64,000 nt of DNA, taken from NCBI GenBank assembly GCA_028687335.1, contig JAQUAI010000008.1, positions 1 to 64,000 of the forward strand, written 5' to 3'. The position numbers and the translations under genes were made by a program. Under the pieces are notes generated by a model. It did not search any database, was not told the DNA's origin, and saw only the letters and a list, made by a program, of their open reading frames with translations. The stretch is from Gallionella sp. Lineage in GTDB: Bacteria > Pseudomonadota > Gammaproteobacteria > Burkholderiales > Gallionellaceae. Of this stretch, positions 52,606 through 60,983 are shown piece by piece. Position 1 is the first letter of the stretch, and the number at the start of each line of letters is the position of its first letter.

Positions 52606-53911
52606 CCTTGTGCAAATCATCTTCGGTCAAATTGCCGACGGCTGATTTCAAGCGAAGTTGCGCAACTAGGTAGTTGTATTCGGCCTGATATAAATCGCGG
52701 CGTGTCGCGTATACCTGTTGCTGCGCATTCAATACGTCTAGGTTGGTACGCACACCGACTTCTTGCCCCAGCTTGCTGGCTTCCAGCACGCTCTCGCTGG
52801 AAACCAGCGCCTGCTGTAAAGCTTTGACCTGCGCAATACCACTCACCACACCGAGATAGGCTTGGCGTGTCTGGGTGGCAACGGTACGACGGGCATTTTC
52901 CAATTCTTCTTTGGCGCGGTCTTTATTCGCCTCGGCTTCGCGTAATTTGGATTGTGTTGCACCGCCTTGAAACAACGGCATACTGAATTGCACGCCAACA
53001 TTGTTGTTGGTGCTATCGCTACCCACACCGAAACTACTGCCGCTGGCGTAGTTTTTACCGTAGTTCGCCACCAAATCTACGGTTGGATAATGACCAGCAC
53101 GATTACGCGCGACTTCTTTTTGAGCGATTTCATAACCGGCCTGTGCAACAGCCAACTGCGGATTACCCAACTCCGCATCTGCGACCCACTTTTCCATATC
53201 GCTCGGCTGCGGCGACTCAAGGTTAAATTGTTTACCCAGCGCATTCAGCTCGCCCGGCATGACATTCAACAGTTGCTGTAAAGCGCGGCGTTTCATTTCC
53301 AGATTATTTTGCGCAACGATCTGCTGCGCACTGGTCAAATCGTAACGGGCTTGCGCTTCGTGGGTATCAGTAATGGTGGCACTACCCACTTCAAAATTGC
53401 GCTTAGCAGCTTCCAGTTGCTCGGTGATGGCGGTCTTCTGCGCTTCGGCCAGCTGCACACTATCTTGCGCGATCAGCACATCAAAGTAAGCCTGCGCAAC
53501 ACGCAAGATCAAATCCTGTTCGGCGATCTTGAGTTGCGCCTCGGCTTGGGCAACTTGCAGTTCAGCTTCGGTATAAGCGTTCCAGTTTTGCATGCGGAAC
53601 AACGGCTGCACCAGATTGACGTTATAGCCATGTGAGTTGTAACGGCTGTTACCGCCCGGCAAAAATGTCGGGCTGCGATACACCGTGCTGACATCATTAA
53701 ACGTACTGCTGGCACTCAGACTAACGCTCGGCAGCAACAAAGAACGCCCCTGCGGCAGTTTCTCCAACCCAGCCTGATGCGCCGCACGGGCCGCAGCAAA
53801 GACGGGGTCATTGGCTTGCGCGGTATGCAGCGTGTCCAGCAAATCTGCCGCATGAACACCCGTGCCCGATGCGAGCAACAGAGAGAGAACGAGTAGCGAG
53901 GGTTGTTTCAT
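52586..53911 (-). CDS. tolC: TolC-family outer-membrane efflux protein
   Basis: A 441-residue outer-membrane channel protein with a signal peptide (MKQPSLLVLSLLLASGTGVHA, cleavage near ADLL) and the internal duplication of two outer_membrane_efflux repeats; QPLFRMQNWNAYTEAE, then SMPLFQGGATQSKLREAE mark the beta-strand/alpha-barrel transitions of each half. The ATG at 53911 has AAGGA upstream, favouring it over the track start. It should complete a tripartite pump with the RND permease and adaptor upstream on the same strand. Its promoter carries two palindromes. Confidence 0.94.
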   Translation of the reverse strand: MKQPSLLVLSLLLASGTGVHAADLLDTLHTAQANDPVFAAARAAHQAGLEKLPQGRSLLLPSVSLSASSTFNDVSTVYRSPTFLPGGNSRYNSHGYNVNLVQPLFRMQNWNAYTEAELQVAQAEAQLKIAEQDLILRVAQAYFDVLIAQDSVQLAEAQKTAITEQLEAAKRNFEVGSATITDTHEAQARYDLTSAQQIVAQNNLEMKRRALQQLLNVMPGELNALGKQFNLESPQPSDMEKWVADAELGNPQLAVAQAGYEIAQKEVARNRAGHYPTVDLVANYGKNYASGSSFGVGSDSTNNNVGVQFSMPLFQGGATQSKLREAEANKDRAKEELENARRTVATQTRQAYLGVVSGIAQVKALQQALVSSESVLEASKLGQEVGVRTNLDVLNAQQQVYATRRDLYQAEYNYLVAQLRLKSAVGNLTEDDLHKVNQALY

Positions 53912-53930
53912 CGGTTCCTTACACAACAAA

Positions 53931-53948
53931 TATTAGATATTTCTAATA
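53931..53948. promoter_or_regulatory. Palindrome 1 in the tolC promoter
   Basis: TATTAGATATTTCTAATA: 7-bp perfect arms and a 4-bp centre. It lies just downstream of the predicted -10 box of tolC, where bound repressor would block initiation. It shares the TTAGnnnnnnCTAA frame with the second palindrome 35 bp away. Confidence 0.5.
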
Positions 53949-53975
53949 CTATAGGATAGGCACTACGTTAGGCAA
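53948..53975 (-). promoter_or_regulatory. tolC: Predicted tolC promoter
   Basis: On the minus strand TTGCCT (-35) and TATAGT (-10) are separated by 16 bp in the 76-bp gap between the PIMT gene stop and the tolC start. One palindrome overlaps the -35 and the other abuts the -10, so tolC can probably be controlled separately from the upstream pump genes. Confidence 0.45.
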
Positions 53976-53983
53976 TCCTAACG
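53966..53983. promoter_or_regulatory. Palindrome 2 in the tolC promoter
   Basis: CGTTAGGCAATCCTAACG: 7-bp perfect arms with a 4-bp centre, overlapping the predicted -35 box of tolC. Same TTAGnnnnnnCTAA pattern as palindrome 1. As RNA it could also fold, but there is no U-tract after it, so a terminator for the PIMT gene is less likely. Confidence 0.5.
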
Positions 53984-53987
53984 CGGG

Positions 53988-54638
53988 TTAAAACACAAAA
54001 CGTTCCGGCTGCAATGCGTTCTGCAACGGCACAACCACGGTTTCGAGTATGTTTTTGTTCTCGTAACGATCTTCAGCAACCCGCGTGATAATGCGCGCCG
54101 TCATTGCTGGCGCGTCGCCCACAATCGCGAACAAGCGACCGCCCACTTTCAGCGCCTGCTTAAACGCCTCCGGTAACACGGGGGTAGAGCCGGTCAGCAC
54201 GATGACATCGTAGCTGTCGCTGCCCCAACCCTGCGCTGCATCGCCCACGGCTAGCGTCACGTTATGAATCTGTCCGGTAGCCAAATGCTTCTGCGCCTGC
54301 GCGCTCAGTTCCGGCACGATCTCAACCGAAGTTACATGACCACCCACTGCCGCCAGCAAGGCTGTTAGGTAACCGCTACCGGTACCCACTTCCAAAACCT
54401 TGTCGCTGCGGCGCACGTGTAAATCCTGCACCACGCGCGCTTCCAGTTTCGGCTGCCACATTGCCACGCCGAAACCCAGCGGAATCTCTAGGTCGGCAAA
54501 AGCCAACGCTTTTTTATCTGCCTGCACGAAATTTTCGCGGCGCACTTGTTTGAGCAGATCAAGCACCGTCGTGTCCAACACTTCGCACGGACGAATCTGC
54601 TGCTCGATCATATTGAAGCGCACTTGTTCCAAATTCAT
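53988..54638 (-). CDS. Protein-L-isoaspartate O-methyltransferase family protein
   Basis: A 216-residue PCMT-family protein. VLEVGTGSGYLTALLAAVGG is the SAM-binding loop and VTSVEIVPELSAQAQKHL follows; YDVIVLTGSTPVLPEAF is the substrate-side segment. The ATG at 54638 has GGGAGAG just upstream; the track's longer form lacks support. This PIMT-like protein next to tolC is a recurring arrangement in betaproteobacteria, and such tolC-linked copies may not repair isoaspartate, since the usual motif preceding the SAM loop is changed. It ends 76 bp before tolC. Confidence 0.85.
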   Translation of the reverse strand: MNLEQVRFNMIEQQIRPCEVLDTTVLDLLKQVRRENFVQADKKALAFADLEIPLGFGVAMWQPKLEARVVQDLHVRRSDKVLEVGTGSGYLTALLAAVGGHVTSVEIVPELSAQAQKHLATGQIHNVTLAVGDAAQGWGSDSYDVIVLTGSTPVLPEAFKQALKVGGRLFAIVGDAPAMTARIITRVAEDRYENKNILETVVVPLQNALQPERFVF

Positions 54639-54721
54639 TTTCTCTCCCCGAAGCCCTGTTATGTGTTTTGAGCGGAGGCAGTATAACAACAGCCCCCGAA
54701 CTAGCTCAACAACTTACCCCT

Positions 54722-57700
54722 TTAATCTGCCTTGGCCGTCACTTCCGCCGTAGGCCGCCCAAGCTTGCGCTGCAACATCTGCACGAAATCATCCACATAA
54801 GTGAATAACACGGGGATCACCAGCAAGCTCAAAAAGGTCGAGGTAATCAGCCCGCCGATGACGACGATTGCCATTGGCGAACGGAAACTGCCGTCCCCCA
54901 TTCCCAGATCCAGCGCGACTGGCAGCATCCCCGCCCCCATCGCCATGGTTGTCATCACGATAGGACGTGCGCGCTTTTTACACGCATCCAACAAGGCTTC
55001 GGCGCGTGCCATGCCGCGATCCCTGCGCGACACGACGGCATACTCCACCAGTAGGATAGAGTTTTTGGTTGCGATGCCCATCAGCATGATGATGCCGATC
55101 ATAGACGGCATCGAAATCGCGGTATGCGTCAGAAACAAAGCCAGAAACGCGCCCGGAATAGACAACACCAGCGCCCCCAAGATCGTGGCCGGTTGCATGA
55201 AATCCTTGAACAGCAACACCAGCACAATATAGATGCACAGCACGCCAGTGAACATTGCCAAACTGAAGCTGGCAAACAACTCATTCATGGCCTCGGCATC
55301 GCCGATGGGTGCCATCTCAACACCGGGCGGCATATTTTTAATCGAGGTCAACGCGGTCACAGCAGCTTGCACTTTGCCCAAAGGTTGCCCTGCCAACTCG
55401 ACATCAAACGTGACGTTGCGCTGCCGGTCGTAGCGGTCGATTTGCGCTGGGCCGCTTTGCCAACTCAAGCTGGCAATGTTGCCCAACATCACCGGGCCTT
55501 TTGATCCGGGCACCACCAAGCGCGACAATAAATCCAAATCCTGTCGGGCATCGTCGCTCAGCTTTACGATGATGGGCAACTGGCGGTCAGGCAAATTAAG
55601 CTTGGCCAACGACTGGTCATAATCTCCGTTCGTCGCCACGCGCAAAGTTTCGGCGATGGCCGCCGAGGTCACGCCCATATCTGCCGCCTTGGCAAAATCG
55701 GGGCGCACGACAATCTCTGGTCGCAAGATGCTGGAATTGGACACCACATTGCCGATGCCGGAAATCGTGCGTAACTCCTGCCCAACTTTTAACGCGTGCT
55801 GGTTGAGCAACTCACCGTTTTCGCTGGTTAGCACTAACTGATACTTGTCTGCCGACGAACCCAAACCCACCTTGATACGCACGCCGGGCAGCGCGGTCAT
55901 CGCTTCGCGCAACTCGTCTTCGATTTGCTGCTTCACCACCCGCTCGTCGCGCGGCTTGAGCTGAATGGACAGCGTGGCTTTGCGCGCCTCCGGCACGCCG
56001 GTCGGCTCGAATGCGTTACCGCCCGTCGCCCCGCCGCCGATTGCGGTGTACACCAGCGTCACATTCGGATTTTTCATCGCGATGTGCCGCGCCTGCTCGG
56101 CCAGTGCATAGGTCTGCTCAAACTTGCTACCCGGCGGCAGCGTGATGGTTATCTGAGTTTGCGACTGATTATCCTTAGGCTGAAAAGCGGTAGGCAGCGT
56201 GCCCGCCAAACCGAAAGAGCCAAAGAAAAATACAGCAGTCAGCGCCAATGTGCTCTTACGGTTTGCCAAACACCATTGCGCCCACGTGAGATAAATTTCA
56301 ATCCATCTTGGTGTCGGATGCTCGACACGGGGACGTAAAAAATAGGCCGACATCATCGGTGTCAGCATGCGTGCCACCACCAGTGAAAACAGCACCGCTA
56401 CCGCCGCCGTCCAACCGAATTGAACAAAAAACTTGCCCGCGATACCGCTCATAAATGCGGTTGGTAAAAACACCGCCACCAGCGTAAACGTCGTCGCAAT
56501 CACCGCCATGCCGATCTCGTCCGCCGCCTCCATCGCCGCCTGATACGGCGTTTTGCCCATCTCCAGATGGCGCATGATGTTTTCGATCTCGACAATGGCA
56601 TCATCCACCAACACCCCCACCACCAGCGACATCGCCAGCAAGGTCACCACATTGATGGTGAAGCCAAACAAATACATCGCGGCAAAAGTAGGAATAACCG
56701 CCAGCGGCAACGCCGTCGCCGCCACAATGGTGGCGCGTGTGTTGCGCAGGAAAAAGATCACCACGATCACCGCGAGCAAGGCCCCCTCGAAGATCATCTC
56801 CATCGAGCCTTGGTAAGTTTCATAAACGGCATCCACCGTATTGAACACCCGCTCAACCGTCACATCAGGCTGCGTTTCTTTCAGGCTCGCAAGCGCGTGA
56901 GTCACCCCCTCGGCCACCGCCACATCGCCCGCGCCGATGGAGCGTACGATCTCAAAACCAACCACAGGCTTACCATCGTGCAAGGCGGCAGAACGTCGCT
57001 CAGCGGTGCCATCGCTGACATCTGCCACTTCGTTCAAACGCAAACGTCGCCCGTCGCGCAAAGCGATTTCCATCTGCCCCAACTGCTCCGCAGATTGCAC
57101 CGTGGCAACGGTACGCACCGCCTGCTCCGCGCCACCCAGATCGGTGCGTCCGCCCGGTGCTTCTTGCTGAATCTGGCGCAACTGGCTAGAGATTTCCGCC
57201 GCCGTCAAATTCAACGCCAGCAGCTTGACCGGATCAAGCTCAACGCGTACCTGCCGCGTTACACCACCAACGCGGTTGACCGCGCCGACCCCTTTCACGC
57301 CCAGCAACAGCTTGGTCATCTTGTTGTCCACAAACCAGGACAACTCCTCTTCACTCATCTTCGGCGCGGTAATCGTGTACGTCAAAATCGGCTTGCCGCT
57401 CAATTCCACCTTGTTGATGGTCGGGTCGAGCATCTCGCGCGGCAATTCACCACGAATGCGCGACACGGTGGAACGCACATCCTCCAACGCCAAACGCGAA
57501 TCCCGCTCCAAACGAAATTCGGCAGAAATAATCGCCGTGCCATCTTTAACTTGCGTGTACAGATGTTTCAAACCTTGCGTGCTGGCAAGCGCATTTTCGA
57601 TCTTGCGCGCCACCTCGGTCTCCATCTGATCGGGCGAAGCCCCCGGCATCGACGCAGTTACCGTCACCATCGGCAAATCAATGTCGGGGAACATCTGAAT

Positions 57701-57799
57701 CTTCATCGCCTTGAACGCCATCACGCCCATAAAGCTGAGCATGACAAAGGCCAACACTGCCGGAATCGGATTACGAATAGACCAAGCGGAAATATTCAT
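54722..57799 (-). CDS. RND multidrug efflux permease (HAE-1/AcrB-like)
   Basis: A 1025-residue inner-membrane transporter of standard length: MNISAWSIRNPIPAVLAFVM opens TM1, VGVLVDDAIVEIENIMRH in TM4 carries the proton-relay Asp pair, GIATKNSILLVEYA in TM11 matches the family, and two large periplasmic loops lie after TM1 and TM7. The start overlaps the adaptor stop by 4 bp. The porter-domain motifs resemble the drug-exporting (HAE-1) rather than metal-exporting branch. It would work with the adaptor and the TolC protein; substrates are unknown. Confidence 0.94.
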   Translation of the reverse strand: MNISAWSIRNPIPAVLAFVMLSFMGVMAFKAMKIQMFPDIDLPMVTVTASMPGASPDQMETEVARKIENALASTQGLKHLYTQVKDGTAIISAEFRLERDSRLALEDVRSTVSRIRGELPREMLDPTINKVELSGKPILTYTITAPKMSEEELSWFVDNKMTKLLLGVKGVGAVNRVGGVTRQVRVELDPVKLLALNLTAAEISSQLRQIQQEAPGGRTDLGGAEQAVRTVATVQSAEQLGQMEIALRDGRRLRLNEVADVSDGTAERRSAALHDGKPVVGFEIVRSIGAGDVAVAEGVTHALASLKETQPDVTVERVFNTVDAVYETYQGSMEMIFEGALLAVIVVIFFLRNTRATIVAATALPLAVIPTFAAMYLFGFTINVVTLLAMSLVVGVLVDDAIVEIENIMRHLEMGKTPYQAAMEAADEIGMAVIATTFTLVAVFLPTAFMSGIAGKFFVQFGWTAAVAVLFSLVVARMLTPMMSAYFLRPRVEHPTPRWIEIYLTWAQWCLANRKSTLALTAVFFFGSFGLAGTLPTAFQPKDNQSQTQITITLPPGSKFEQTYALAEQARHIAMKNPNVTLVYTAIGGGATGGNAFEPTGVPEARKATLSIQLKPRDERVVKQQIEDELREAMTALPGVRIKVGLGSSADKYQLVLTSENGELLNQHALKVGQELRTISGIGNVVSNSSILRPEIVVRPDFAKAADMGVTSAAIAETLRVATNGDYDQSLAKLNLPDRQLPIIVKLSDDARQDLDLLSRLVVPGSKGPVMLGNIASLSWQSGPAQIDRYDRQRNVTFDVELAGQPLGKVQAAVTALTSIKNMPPGVEMAPIGDAEAMNELFASFSLAMFTGVLCIYIVLVLLFKDFMQPATILGALVLSIPGAFLALFLTHTAISMPSMIGIIMLMGIATKNSILLVEYAVVSRRDRGMARAEALLDACKKRARPIVMTTMAMGAGMLPVALDLGMGDGSFRSPMAIVVIGGLITSTFLSLLVIPVLFTYVDDFVQMLQRKLGRPTAEVTAKAD

Positions 57800-58929
57800 T
57801 TGGCCGAGCCCGCTACACGCACAACATCACCTTCCACCAGAAACGCACCGCCCGATTCAACCACGCGCGCAGCTTGCTCCAAGCCCGAGACAATCTCGAT
57901 CTGCTCACCGTGGCGTTGGCCGATAAGCACCTTGCGCTCGTGTACCTGCGACTTGTCATCCACGATAAACACATACGCACCGCCGTCCCGCAACATCACG
58001 GCAGACTGCGGCAGCGACCACACCGACTTGGCTTGTTGATCCAGTTGTATCGTGCCGCGCGCAAACATCCCCGCCACCACGCCCGGCGCAGGCGGCAACG
58101 TCACCAGCACCTGACCGTAGCGCGTCTTCGGATCAACCGCAGGCGCGACGGCGCGCACCTTGCCCAGCACACGCTCGCCCTGCGGAGCAAGCAACTCCAC
58201 ACTCATACCCTCGCGCACCGCAGCCAACTCAGCGGCGGACAATTCGGCATGCCACTCCAACTTGCCCTGACGGATTAAACGGAACAACTCCATACCCGGC
58301 TGAGTCAGCGTTCCCACCGTCGCCGAGCGCGCAGAAATCACCCCCGCATCGGGAGCCAAAATGAGCGACTGATGCAACCGAACGGCACTGGCCTGATGAC
58401 GAGCCTGCTGCGCATCAACCCGAGCGCGGGCCGCTTTTTCATTGTTGATCGACTGATCCGCCATCTGCGCACTGACAAAACCGACATCGCGCAACTTGCG
58501 CATACGCTCGGCATTCGCCGCTGCCTCGGCCAGCATCGCCTCACTTTCTTTAAGCATCGCCTGAGCTTCCGCCTCGCTCGCCTGAGCCGAGTCCACCGCC
58601 AAGCTGGCTAACACCTGTCCTTTTTTAACCTGATCGCCGACATTCGCACGCACATCAACAATACGCACACCATTCGTCTCGGCACCGATGATCGCCTCTT
58701 GCCACGCCACCACACTCCCGTTCGCCGACAAACTCCGCGCCCATTCCGCAGCACGCATCGCGGTAAGCGTCACCGTCAGTGCGGGTTGCGCCACAACCGG
58801 CATCGGTTGCGTGGCGGACGGCGCATCACCGGACGACCTCATCCACACAACCACCCCCGCCACCACCATCAAAGCCGCGCCGCCTTTAATCCACCAGCCC
58901 CTGCGCGAATCGCCAAATTCCAATGCCAT
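57796..58929 (-). CDS. RND efflux periplasmic adaptor (membrane fusion protein)
   Basis: A 377-residue membrane fusion protein with an N-terminal membrane anchor (WWIKGGAALMVVAGVVVWM) rather than a lipobox, a lipoyl domain split by a coiled-coil hairpin (VGDQVKKGQVLASLAVDSAQ, then an Ala/Glu-rich helix), beta-barrel and membrane-proximal domains. GAGGGG upstream is 7 nt from the ATG at 58929, making it the best of three adjacent ATGs. It precedes the RND gene with an ATGA overlap and links permease to TolC. Confidence 0.92.
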   Translation of the reverse strand: MALEFGDSRRGWWIKGGAALMVVAGVVVWMRSSGDAPSATQPMPVVAQPALTVTLTAMRAAEWARSLSANGSVVAWQEAIIGAETNGVRIVDVRANVGDQVKKGQVLASLAVDSAQASEAEAQAMLKESEAMLAEAAANAERMRKLRDVGFVSAQMADQSINNEKAARARVDAQQARHQASAVRLHQSLILAPDAGVISARSATVGTLTQPGMELFRLIRQGKLEWHAELSAAELAAVREGMSVELLAPQGERVLGKVRAVAPAVDPKTRYGQVLVTLPPAPGVVAGMFARGTIQLDQQAKSVWSLPQSAVMLRDGGAYVFIVDDKSQVHERKVLIGQRHGEQIEIVSGLEQAARVVESGGAFLVEGDVVRVAGSAK

Positions 58930-59134
58930 CATCATTCCCCTCAAAAACAACCCTGCACTTATCCCGCAAGCGTCGATTATCCTAGAAACCGCCGTCGCGC
59001 GTGGCGGCGTGTGAGAGGGTTATTCGCGCACTATCGGAATTTAGATTTAGTGAATTTGTAGGTTGGGTGCCGCAGAAATTTCAGCAATTCCTGTATTGCT
59101 AGCTAGTTGGATAGATAAGTAGGCTTATCAAGCT
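58930..59134. other. Intergenic region upstream of the efflux operon
   Basis: About 200 bp between the HD-GYP stop and the adaptor start, both on the minus strand, so it should contain the efflux promoter. I see no confident -35/-10 pair. A short perfect stem GATAAGTAGGCTTATC (59114-59129) lies 5 bp after the HD-GYP stop but has no U-tract on the minus-strand transcript, so a terminator is doubtful. Confidence 0.3.
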
Positions 59135-60313
59135 TTAGTCGGCAAAACCCGATTGAATCTTCAGTATCTCAACCTTCGAATCTAACAGGGCGGCAACGCA
59201 ATCTGCATCCAGCTTGAAATGGCTCAAACGTACAAGCTCAGTGAATGCATCAGCGTTACTCCATGCGGCCTTATACGGACGCACTGAGGTAAGCGCATCA
59301 AACACATCTGCGACAGCCACAATACGCGCCTCTATTGGAATGCTTTTGCCCACCAGCCCCTCTGGATAGCCGCTCCCGTCTAGGCTTTCGTGATGGTAGG
59401 CGACGATATTGCGGATCATGTCGATGTCCTTGACGCACTTGATATTGAAGTTAAGCAGCATCGTATCGATGATCTCGCGCCCTCTTGTCGTGTGAGTTTT
59501 CATCTCGGCGAACTCCTCAACGGTCAGTGGGCCCGGCTTGAGGAGAATTCTGTCGGGGACAGTAATTTTGCCGACATCATGCAATGGAGCGTGCCGAAAA
59601 ATCCTATCCACAAACTCATCATCGATAGCGTGAGCATCGCCCAGCGTTAAGGCAATCAATCGTGAATAGCGTGCCATACGCTCCAAGTGCATTCCAGTTT
59701 CCGGGTCCCGATGATGAGTGAACTGAGTAGCGGTCCTCATGGCACCATAAAGCGTGGCGACCTGATTCAATTCCGTAGCCATCAGAATCGTCAACAAATG
59801 GGCAATCATGTCCAGATATGTCAGATTCGAATCATTAAACGCATCGCGTTGGTATGAGTTAAAAAAGAGCATGCCAATGAACAGCCCCTCGTTAAACAAC
59901 GGAATGGTATAGCTTGAAAGAAAACCTTTGCTGATGATTCGTTTCGAGTGAATCGTTTTACTGCTGGCCAATACCCTCATGTCATTGATGATGCGCGTCT
60001 CACGGTTTTTAACCAGCTTGAGCAGAGAGGGAACTTCGCTAAGTTTTACCTCATAAAGTGTGAGCGGGTTATCCCCTTTCCAACTCCCCACATAGGTACG
60101 CAGAGTGTCCGCACTCTGGTCATACTTTGAGATAGCGATACGATCAATATGCGGAAGATTGCGGCAGACAATGTTATGGATGTAGGTGATTTTTTCTGAC
60201 AGCGTCCGGTGACTATCCAGCTCACCAAGTTGTAATTGGTGCTCAATATCCCGCATTCTTGGACTCCTTGAGACATCATCAACGCGTACGGAAATAGGCT
60301 CGTGTAGCTGCAT
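59135..60313 (-). CDS. GAF - HD-GYP domain phosphodiesterase
   Basis: A 392-residue signalling protein. Residues about 40-200 look like a GAF domain, residues 210-380 an HD-GYP domain: FRHAPLHDVGKITVPDRIL has the HD pair, MKTHTTRGREIID the next His, AYHHESLDGSGYPEGL the HHE-GYP block and VAVADVFDALTSVRPY the final conserved Asp, so all metal ligands are intact and c-di-GMP hydrolysis is likely. AAGGGGG upstream of the ATG gives a good ribosome site. c-di-GMP commonly controls exopolysaccharide, which would connect it to the glycan locus, although this link is inference. Confidence 0.92.
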   Translation of the reverse strand: MQLHEPISVRVDDVSRSPRMRDIEHQLQLGELDSHRTLSEKITYIHNIVCRNLPHIDRIAISKYDQSADTLRTYVGSWKGDNPLTLYEVKLSEVPSLLKLVKNRETRIINDMRVLASSKTIHSKRIISKGFLSSYTIPLFNEGLFIGMLFFNSYQRDAFNDSNLTYLDMIAHLLTILMATELNQVATLYGAMRTATQFTHHRDPETGMHLERMARYSRLIALTLGDAHAIDDEFVDRIFRHAPLHDVGKITVPDRILLKPGPLTVEEFAEMKTHTTRGREIIDTMLLNFNIKCVKDIDMIRNIVAYHHESLDGSGYPEGLVGKSIPIEARIVAVADVFDALTSVRPYKAAWSNADAFTELVRLSHFKLDADCVAALLDSKVEILKIQSGFAD

Positions 60314-60424
60314 GGATTCCCCCTTCTTAATTGCACCCCATCCGAATGTTGACTACCTGTCTCTGTGTCAGACACACCAAATCCAGCCAACAACTGAACC
60401 GTTGAGACGTGCGTTATCTCAATA

Positions 60425-60844
60425 TCAATACTGCTCGTTTAGATACTTGATCAGATCTGTGCTGGTGACTATGCCAACAATATTGTCTTCGCTATCAACC
60501 ACTGGCAATGAATGAAAATGTCCATTGATAAGCAACTCTGCGGCGTGGCGTATGGTTTCCGTGTTTTTTATCGTCGTGAGCTGGCTCGACATGACATCCG
60601 TTATTTTGAATTGCTGATCGATAATCGCGCCGACACTACGTTCGTCGGCTCCATTGACTACCAAATTGATCTTCATCAAATCGGTAAAACTAACAAGCCC
60701 AACCAGCTTGGCTCCCTTAACAATGGGCACATGGTGGATACCTAAATCACACATAACTTTTCGAACTTCACTTAGTGCTTGCCCCTCCTGTATCACAGCG
60801 ATATTTGTAGACATAATCTTGGTGACTGAATCATTTTTTTTCAT
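60425..60844 (-). CDS. Two-CBS-domain regulatory protein
   Basis: A stand-alone 139-residue protein of two CBS domains: VTKIMSTNIAVIQEGQALSE with IHHVPIVKGAKLVGLVSFTD, then ITDVMSSQLTTIKNTETIRH with FHSLPVVDSEDNIVGIVTST. Such pairs bind adenosyl ligands (ATP/AMP/SAM) and modulate partners. AGGAGG sits 8 nt ahead of the ATG, the clearest ribosome site in this part. It lies upstream of the HD-GYP gene on the same strand and divergent from the hemerythrin-LuxR gene. No partner protein is evident. Confidence 0.9.
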   Translation of the reverse strand: MKKNDSVTKIMSTNIAVIQEGQALSEVRKVMCDLGIHHVPIVKGAKLVGLVSFTDLMKINLVVNGADERSVGAIIDQQFKITDVMSSQLTTIKNTETIRHAAELLINGHFHSLPVVDSEDNIVGIVTSTDLIKYLNEQY

Positions 60845-60963
60845 AGCAAATCCTCCTGTAGATAAGTAGCAAACTTGTAAGGGGGCACCAAATAATTCGC
60901 CAACAACGAAATTGTTTATACCTCCCTTGCTTACTCAACTTTAGAAGCAAGCCACTCCCTCGT

Positions 60964-60983
60964 CATCACCCCCTAAGGTGATG
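60964..60983 (+). promoter_or_regulatory. Inverted repeat covering the start codon of the hemerythrin-LuxR gene
   Basis: CATCACCCCCTAAGGTGATG: perfect 7-bp arms around a 6-base loop. The right arm contains the AAGG/GTG-ATG translation start, so in RNA it would pair the start codon; in DNA it could be an operator. No other ribosome site is obvious for this start. Confidence 0.4.

Noticed and set aside
56567-58039. 490-residue plus-strand ORF
   Set aside because: It lies wholly antisense to the RND permease and adaptor genes, is His/Arg-rich with no recognisable domain, and is a shadow of high-GC coding sequence.
59114-59129. Rho-independent terminator after the HD-GYP gene
   Set aside because: The GATAAG/CTTATC stem is only 6 bp, AT-rich and not followed by a U-tract on the minus-strand RNA.
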